Shown in pieces: positions 9,795 to 13,582 of a stretch of DNA of 13,582 bases; positions within the stretch are counted from its first letter, which is position 1; each line of letters begins with the position of its first letter. The translations under genes and the position numbers were made by a program. This DNA is from Larix sibirica (lineage: Eukaryota > Streptophyta > Pinopsida > Pinales > Pinaceae): positions 74,110-87,691 of the forward strand of contig NWUY0300000872.1 of NCBI GenBank assembly GCA_004151065.3, written 5' to 3'. The notes under the pieces were generated by a model, which saw only the letters and a program-made list of their open reading frames with translations, was not told where the DNA came from and searched no databases.

Positions 9795-9928
9795 GGAACC
9801 CTACGCCTACCACATAGTGGAGGGGGAGACGTCCCCTCCGTGGGAACCCATTTGGAAAACCCTCGGAACAAAAAAACTAGTTAGTGCACACCCGGATCAA
9901 ATGCAGAGCTCGCCGATTGAAATGGCCT
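9795..9928 (-). other. LINE 5' UTR
   Basis: A 134-bp leader on the minus strand between the inferred 5' end and the ORF1 ATG. It is richer in G and C than the sequence beyond 9930, which marks the element boundary by composition. L1 5' UTRs carry an internal promoter; no specific site is recognisable here. Confidence 0.5.
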
Positions 9929-9945
9929 CTTATTTTATTTATTTA
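9929..9945. repeat. Candidate LINE target-site duplication, right copy
   Basis: CTTATTTTATTTATTTA at the inferred 5' end of the LINE, matching 2746-2762 except for one T. It lies at a sharp change from GC-richer element sequence to AT-rich flank. Low complexity limits confidence. Confidence 0.45.
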
Positions 9946-9961
9946 ATTTGACTTGGAGCTC

Positions 9962-10510
9962 AAATTTGATATTGACTTGAAGTTTTTAAGCTAAAATCAA
10001 CAAATTTGATTTGATTTTTAATGTCCTATTTATTATCTTTTCACCACTAGAATACGATCATGTTGAGATGGAATTGTAATATATTTTGATAATTTAAAAA
10101 AAAAATGAAAATAATGTTAAAATTAGTTATAGCTATGGGAGGAAGATAAGATCTTTGTTTTAAATAGAATTGTATATTTTAACCATTTTAAAAAATTAAA
10201 AAATAATAATAAAATTAGTTATAACTATGGAGAAAGATAAGATCTTTGTTTCAAATAGAATTACAAAATATTTTAATATTATTTTTAAATTTTTTTAAAA
10301 ATGGTAATAGAAGGGAGATTATAAAGAGACGATGGTTATAAAAATATATGATAAATTTGATGTTGAATTATAGGGTTTTTAACTAGAATCAACAATTTGA
10401 TTTGTTTTAGATTTTAACAATTAAACAGTAACCTTAAAAATAAATTATTATTATTATTATAAGATCTTTGTTAAAATGGAATTATAATATATTTTAATAA
10501 TTTAGAAAAA
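9962..10510. repeat. AT-rich block with nested diverged direct repeats
   Basis: No gene. One pair of repeats is about 91 bp apart: AAAATTAGTTATA(G/A)CTATGG followed by AAGATAAGATCTTTGTTT and AAATAGAATT (about 10119-10180 and 10212-10270). A longer-range pair is 391-408 bp apart: AAATTTGAT at 9962 and 10353, a following AATCAACAA(A)TTTGATTTG block in each, and ATGGAATT(G/A)TAATATATTTT at 10068 and 10476. AAGATCTTTG occurs three times (10148, 10239, 10461). A (TTA)n microsatellite is at 10445-10460. This looks like an old local duplication of AT-rich DNA; no element type is identified. Confidence 0.65.
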
Positions 10511-10986
10511 ATATCCTGGGATGGCAGGTGCGGGGGGAGTAATCTTCGACTCCAAGNGACAAACTGTTCCAATGGAATATCCACAACAGTTTACAAATCA
10601 ATTTGGAAACAAAGGAGGAGGATGAATGTTTATGAATTATGCATTGATATAAAATATTATCTTTGGCCAATTGTGCTTGAGTGTACACAACATCAAGGGT
10701 GGTGAAAGTTCTGCAAGTTATTGAGGACTCTTTGCTGGTCATAACATGGCTATATGAAAGGAAGCCACCAAAGAATTTATATCTTAGACCAATCTATTGT
10801 GACATTTGCAGATTACTTGTACTTTTTGAATATATTACCTTCAAACACATTTATAGGGAGAGGAATACTGAAGAAGACCTTTTGTCGAAACAAGCACTTC
10901 ACTTCACTACTGGAGTAACTCAATTATGGGAAATTGACAAAGATGGCATAAAGGAATTTGATCGAAGACCTAGGCTGGATTTTTAA
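10511..10986 (+). pseudogene. Plant-type RNase H domain fragment, copy 1
   Basis: The N-terminal part reads PGMAGAGGVIFDSK (from 10515), the stretch after the DGAS box of plant/archaeal-type RNase H; the DGAS box itself is missing. After frame changes the C-terminal half (10681-10986) is open: IEDSLLVITWL (usual GDSQLVIDWL), NLYLRPIY, then FEYITFKHIYRERNTEEDLLSKQAL with the R-x-x-N-x-x-x-D signature and a tail ending at TAA 10984-10986. Such domains hydrolyse RNA in RNA-DNA hybrids and occur in plant LINEs, in some LTR elements and alone. This is separate from the LINE: opposite strand and a different sequence. One ambiguous base is at 10557. Too broken to function. Confidence 0.8.
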
Positions 10987-11212
10987 ATTATGCCCATAAA
11001 AATGGGCTTTAGTGAAAGAGGGAGGATCGTGACATTTTTCCATCATCCCACAGACTTTTTCTTCAAATCTCGGGATAATTATACTATGTATATTTTGGAA
11101 GATGAAACTGAAGGGTCTGAATAATTGTCTTTAGCTAGACACTTAAATGTATGGATTTTTTTACCTATGAACAAAGTGGTTCGATTCTAATAAAATTTGA
11201 GCTACGATATTT
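10987..11212 (+). other. Sequence after RNase H fragment, possible polypurine tract and LTR start
   Basis: Just past the RNase H stop comes a purine run AAGAGGGAGGA (11017-11027) and then TCGTGACA, which could be a decayed TGTGACA LTR start. The same frame is also open to the next stop at 11116-11118 (after DETEGSE), so it might instead be a C-terminal extension. Neither reading is established; no second LTR copy is in view. Confidence 0.3.
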
Positions 11213-11818
11213 TTTTCATGGAAAAAAAACATCAAGGGTGGTGATCTCCATGTACTTCAACTCATGATACAAGTGTTCAAGAAATCCACTTTTAAACTTG
11301 AGGATGAATTTGTCCTCTCAAACAATGATGCTAAGAAGAGTTTGCAACTATTTAAACTAGTGGATGTAGTCTTTCACAGGCATGTTACATCCTTGATACA
11401 ATAAAAGACACTTGATGTTTATATCTTGTTTGTAGCTAATATGATAAAAGGCAAGGCTAATGGCTTCCACAAGCCCAATCCAAGTGGTGATTGGGTTCTG
11501 ATACGCTACATGTTCTTCAACCAAAAGTGTGGCAAACCTTGTGAGATTCAACTTGGTGAACAAAACCCTCTCGTCATCAGGAATCAAATTATAATCAAAC
11601 CATGTGTCCAGGTCAAGAACCCAATTATCGATCACCTCCAGGTTGCAAGATCCATCATAAATGGGCATCTTGCATTTTGCATGCCAGGGAGATAGCTTGC
11701 TTACATAGATAACATTAACCTTCTTAGTATGAGGTGGTAATATTAGAAAGTTCCACCATCCGTTCAGAAGCGTTAATGTTTCCATAGCTAATGTAGTCAT
11801 CATATTTGATAAAAGCAA
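11213..11818 (-). pseudogene. Ty3/gypsy-like retrotransposon Gag remnant
   Basis: The minus-strand frame 11818-11357 reads FHGKMPIYDG-like sequence (HAKCKMPIYDGSCN), then EVIDNWVLDLDTWFDY, LIPDDERVLFTKLNLTRFA, VEEHV (usual WWEEHV), TTWIGLVEAISLAFYHISYKQD and GCNMPVKDYIH. This is the order of the retrotrans_gag domain in plant gypsy elements. It continues in frame past stops (TAG, TAG, TGA) through DKFILKFKSGFLEHLYHELK to about 11220. Gag forms the particle shell around element RNA. No zinc knuckle, protease or RT follows on the minus strand; that side runs into the opposite-strand RNase H fragment, so the element is truncated there. Confidence 0.85.
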
Positions 11819-12906
11819 AAATAACTCACTACAACAATCCTTGTAAACCTAGTTTCTTTGAAAAAGTTATTACAAAACAACCTTCCACTAAAGGACTAAA
11901 GGTTACAATCTCTCTTAATAAACATTTATCTTTTTCCCTAAAAATAAGTGTGCATATATATATAAATTGAATCTCTTCACACTAAGCATTTTAAAAGGAA
12001 AAAATGAGCTCCAAAAGAATTCAAGATATAAGATATTGATTTAAAAGATTAATAAAATGTGTGAGGATTTAAACTCCATATTCCAGGACTTTCGACACTC
12101 ACGTGCATAAGTAAAATGAAACCACATCTAACAATTTGTTTTTGCAACTAGGAATCGCCCATACCTGAAGGATGGGATTATAACCTAGGCCAGGTCCACC
12201 CTCAGTGTTGAATGGAAGAACGATCTGCCCACCCAGAAGATGCTATCACCAAGTTTGTACGAAGGTGAGGACCATCCAAGATGCCCCATGGGTCAATTTA
12301 ATATGAAACCACATATAACTTATATATGAACCATGTGTTCGGATCTAAAGATAAATTATGTTTGGATTAATATTGAATGATTCCACATGGAAGACTTGTC
12401 TTGGTATTATTTTTACCACACGTGGGAAACTCCAATTGGATTCCTAGTACGTTGGATCATTGGAATACTTAAATTGGAACAAATGAAGTCTTAAGATACT
12501 ACAATTGGATTGCATAAATTCTTGAGAAACAATAATGTCTAGAGCATTCAAAACGTTGAAAGGAGAACCACCGAGTGACCACACACTGATTTTGAGGTGT
12601 TGTAGTAGACTATATCTCATTTTTCTCAATTTGAATTCGTCCTCCCCCGATTCTCAAAAAAATCCAATGATCTACAACCAAAAGATTTCCAAGCATAGAC
12701 CAACTTCTATCAACAATTACAAGTTAGTTTTTTAGACAATCAAAACAATTGCAAACATGATAAGTAATGGAGTCAACAAACTCATGCAAAAGATATATCA
12801 TTTATTACAATGAAGTCATTTGATACAATGGAGTTGATCCCATTTTATGTCAATGACTAGGTGGTTCTTTTACTGTTACATCAACAACAGTACTTAATCC
12901 ATATAC
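11819..12906. other. Unassigned non-coding region upstream of gag
   Basis: On the minus strand this is where the gag element's leader and 5' LTR would lie, but I see no primer-binding site complementary to initiator tRNA and no second LTR copy. A 12-bp direct repeat ATGAAACCACAT (12116-12127 and 12303-12314) encloses a less AT-rich segment of about 175 bp. Short frames at 12444-12629 (minus) and 12535-12735 (plus) show no family features. If the junction at 12907-12926 is real, 12913 downward would be copia LTR. Confidence 0.4.
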
Positions 12907-12926
12907 TCTAACACCCCCTCTTAAGG
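12907..12926 (-). other. Candidate copia polypurine tract / 3' LTR junction
   Basis: The minus strand reads CTTAAGAGGGGG followed directly by TGTTAGAG, the usual look of a plant copia polypurine tract and LTR start (LTR position 1 at 12913). No copia RNase H C-terminus can be read upstream in 12927-13490, so support is the motif alone. Confidence 0.35.
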
Positions 12927-13490
12927 CTTATAGTGCAATTAAAAACATCAACGAAAATAATCTTCAAATTTTTCTCTTTGACAAATAGTTCTTGGACCAG
13001 TAAGACTCTTTCAAGTTGCTCCCTATTCCTTCAAAATGTATAGCCTTCTAGCTATGATCCAAGATTCCTAGCATGATTGGAAACCATTAGCACTTGCAAT
13101 GTCTTATAACCCTCGTAAATGTATGATGTCTAACTTCCAAATCCACAAGCATTTGAGAATATTAAATAACTATCTATCATCTAGTACATCTCTCTCTATC
13201 CATAAAGTGTGGGCCTCTCAAATCATGAAAGCATTTTGTTTTCTATTGTCCTATGTTCTAATTGTGCATTGGGGTAAAGGATTCTATGCTACATCAAAAA
13301 AACCAATACAACTGGTTGAACATCAAGTATCTCTATGGAAATATCTCCGTATATCGAGTCACCAAGGTACCCAACCAAGGTGCTCACCTAGTTCTCTAGG
13401 AGAATATTCTGAATACATGGTTTATCCACGAAAATATTACATCTACTGAAAATAAATAATGGAAATAAAAATTAAAAAATACATCTCTAT
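12927..13490. other. Unassigned region without recognised gene
   Basis: The only longer frame (plus, 13099-13449, 116 codons) has a composition like other random frames here and no motif. No RNA gene or repeat stands out. Both strands were read for copia or gypsy pol motifs without success. Confidence 0.4.
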
Positions 13491-13494
13491 TATG

Positions 13495-13582
13495 ATTTCA
13501 AAGATGCCCTCTCTGAATATCTGGGATGGCAGGTGTGGGGGGAGTAATCTTCGACTCCAAGGGGAACAAGATGAAGGAATTT
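13495..13582 (+). pseudogene. Plant-type RNase H domain fragment, copy 2 (runs off the window)
   Basis: Reads GMAGVGGVIFDSKGNKMKEF from about 13522 to the window end, the start of the same RNase H type as copy 1 at 10511. Upstream, GATGCCCTCTCTGAATAT (13503-13520) looks like the catalytic-Asp box with 1-nt losses, so copy 2 retains more of the N-terminus than copy 1. About 45 bp match copy 1 with one substitution and one 1-nt gap. The rest lies outside the window, so intactness cannot be judged. Confidence 0.7.

Larger units (their letters stand above)
2764..9928 (-). mobile_element. Near full-length plant L1-type LINE with RNase H, inactive
   Basis: A non-LTR retrotransposon of about 7.2 kb read on the minus strand: a short 5' UTR, ORF1 (9794-8463), ORF2 (8466-4207), a further frame here called ORF3 (4222-3091) and a 3' UTR ending near 2764. 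Target-primed reverse transcription by ORF2 is the family's known mechanism. Domain order endonuclease, RT, zf-RVT, RNase H matches plant L1 elements that acquired an archaeal-like RNase H. Reading frames are largely continuous over more than 6 kb; the damage is chiefly point stops, most of them TAG, with few indels. This suggests moderate age and decay by base substitution. No LTRs flank it. Exact ends rest on the candidate target-site duplication and the end of recognisable 3' UTR. Confidence 0.88.

Noticed and set aside
9673-9951. 92-codon plus-strand frame
   Set aside because: Antisense to the LINE ORF1 N-terminus and 5' UTR, where the minus strand shows DUF4283-like features.
10557-10557. 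Ambiguous base N (also at 1846) as a biological signal
   Set aside because: Ambiguous calls reflect sequencing or assembly; copy 2 of the RNase H has G at the matching place.
10689-11244. 17-bp identical string (AACATCAAGGGTGGTGA) at 10689-10705 and 11228-11244
   Set aside because: In the first place it fits the RNase H frame (plus strand) and in the second the Gag frame (minus strand), each explained by its own family; flanks are unrelated, so I take it as coincidence.
13099-13449. 116-codon open frame on the plus strand
   Set aside because: No motif, no homology I recognise, and its length is unremarkable for this much sequence; no gene context.
1-13582. tRNA, rRNA, CRISPR array or prokaryotic-type operon
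   Set aside because: No cloverleaf, rRNA core or regular spacer array was seen; the retroelement families are plant-type, and overlapping LINE frames are not an operon.

Overview
The window looks like intergenic DNA from a plant nuclear genome, probably a seed plant; I cannot name the species. It is AT-rich and contains no intact host gene, rRNA, tRNA or CRISPR array. Nearly everything recognisable is retrotransposon sequence at different stages of decay: Ty1/copia, a plant L1-type LINE with an added RNase H, a Ty3/gypsy-like gag, and two fragments of a separate plant-type RNase H.

Layout. Positions 1-344 are probably LTR or flank and hold a 27-bp tandem duplication. Positions 345-1825 (minus) are a badly broken copia RNase H and reverse transcriptase, followed by linker sequence and a diverged ~107-bp tandem repeat (2056-2385). 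Positions 2764-9928 (minus) are a near full-length LINE of about 7.2 kb with similar ~17-bp AT-rich sequences at both ends. Positions 9962-10510 are very AT-rich with internal direct repeats. Positions 10511-10986 (plus) are an RNase H fragment. Positions 11213-11818 (minus) are a gag remnant. Positions 11819-13490 are mostly unassigned, with a possible copia polypurine tract/LTR junction at 12907-12926. At 13495-13582 (plus) a second RNase H fragment starts and runs off the end.

The LINE is the most informative part. ORF1 (DUF4283-like domain plus a decayed zinc knuckle) ends on a TGA that overlaps the ORF2 start as ATGA. ORF2 (APE endonuclease, reverse transcriptase, zf-RVT, plant/archaeal-type RNase H) spans exactly 1,420 codons if two cancelling 1-nt homopolymer indels are allowed. 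ORF2 then overlaps by 16 nt the ATG of a further ~377-codon reading frame, here called ORF3, which I do not recognise. Plant L1 elements are normally described with two ORFs, so the overlapping ORF1-ORF2-ORF3 chain is the best candidate for something undescribed. The copy itself is dead: by my reading 12 of 17 in-frame ORF2 stops are TAG, which fits C-to-T decay of a methylated element.

All calls come from reading translations by eye; no database search was run.
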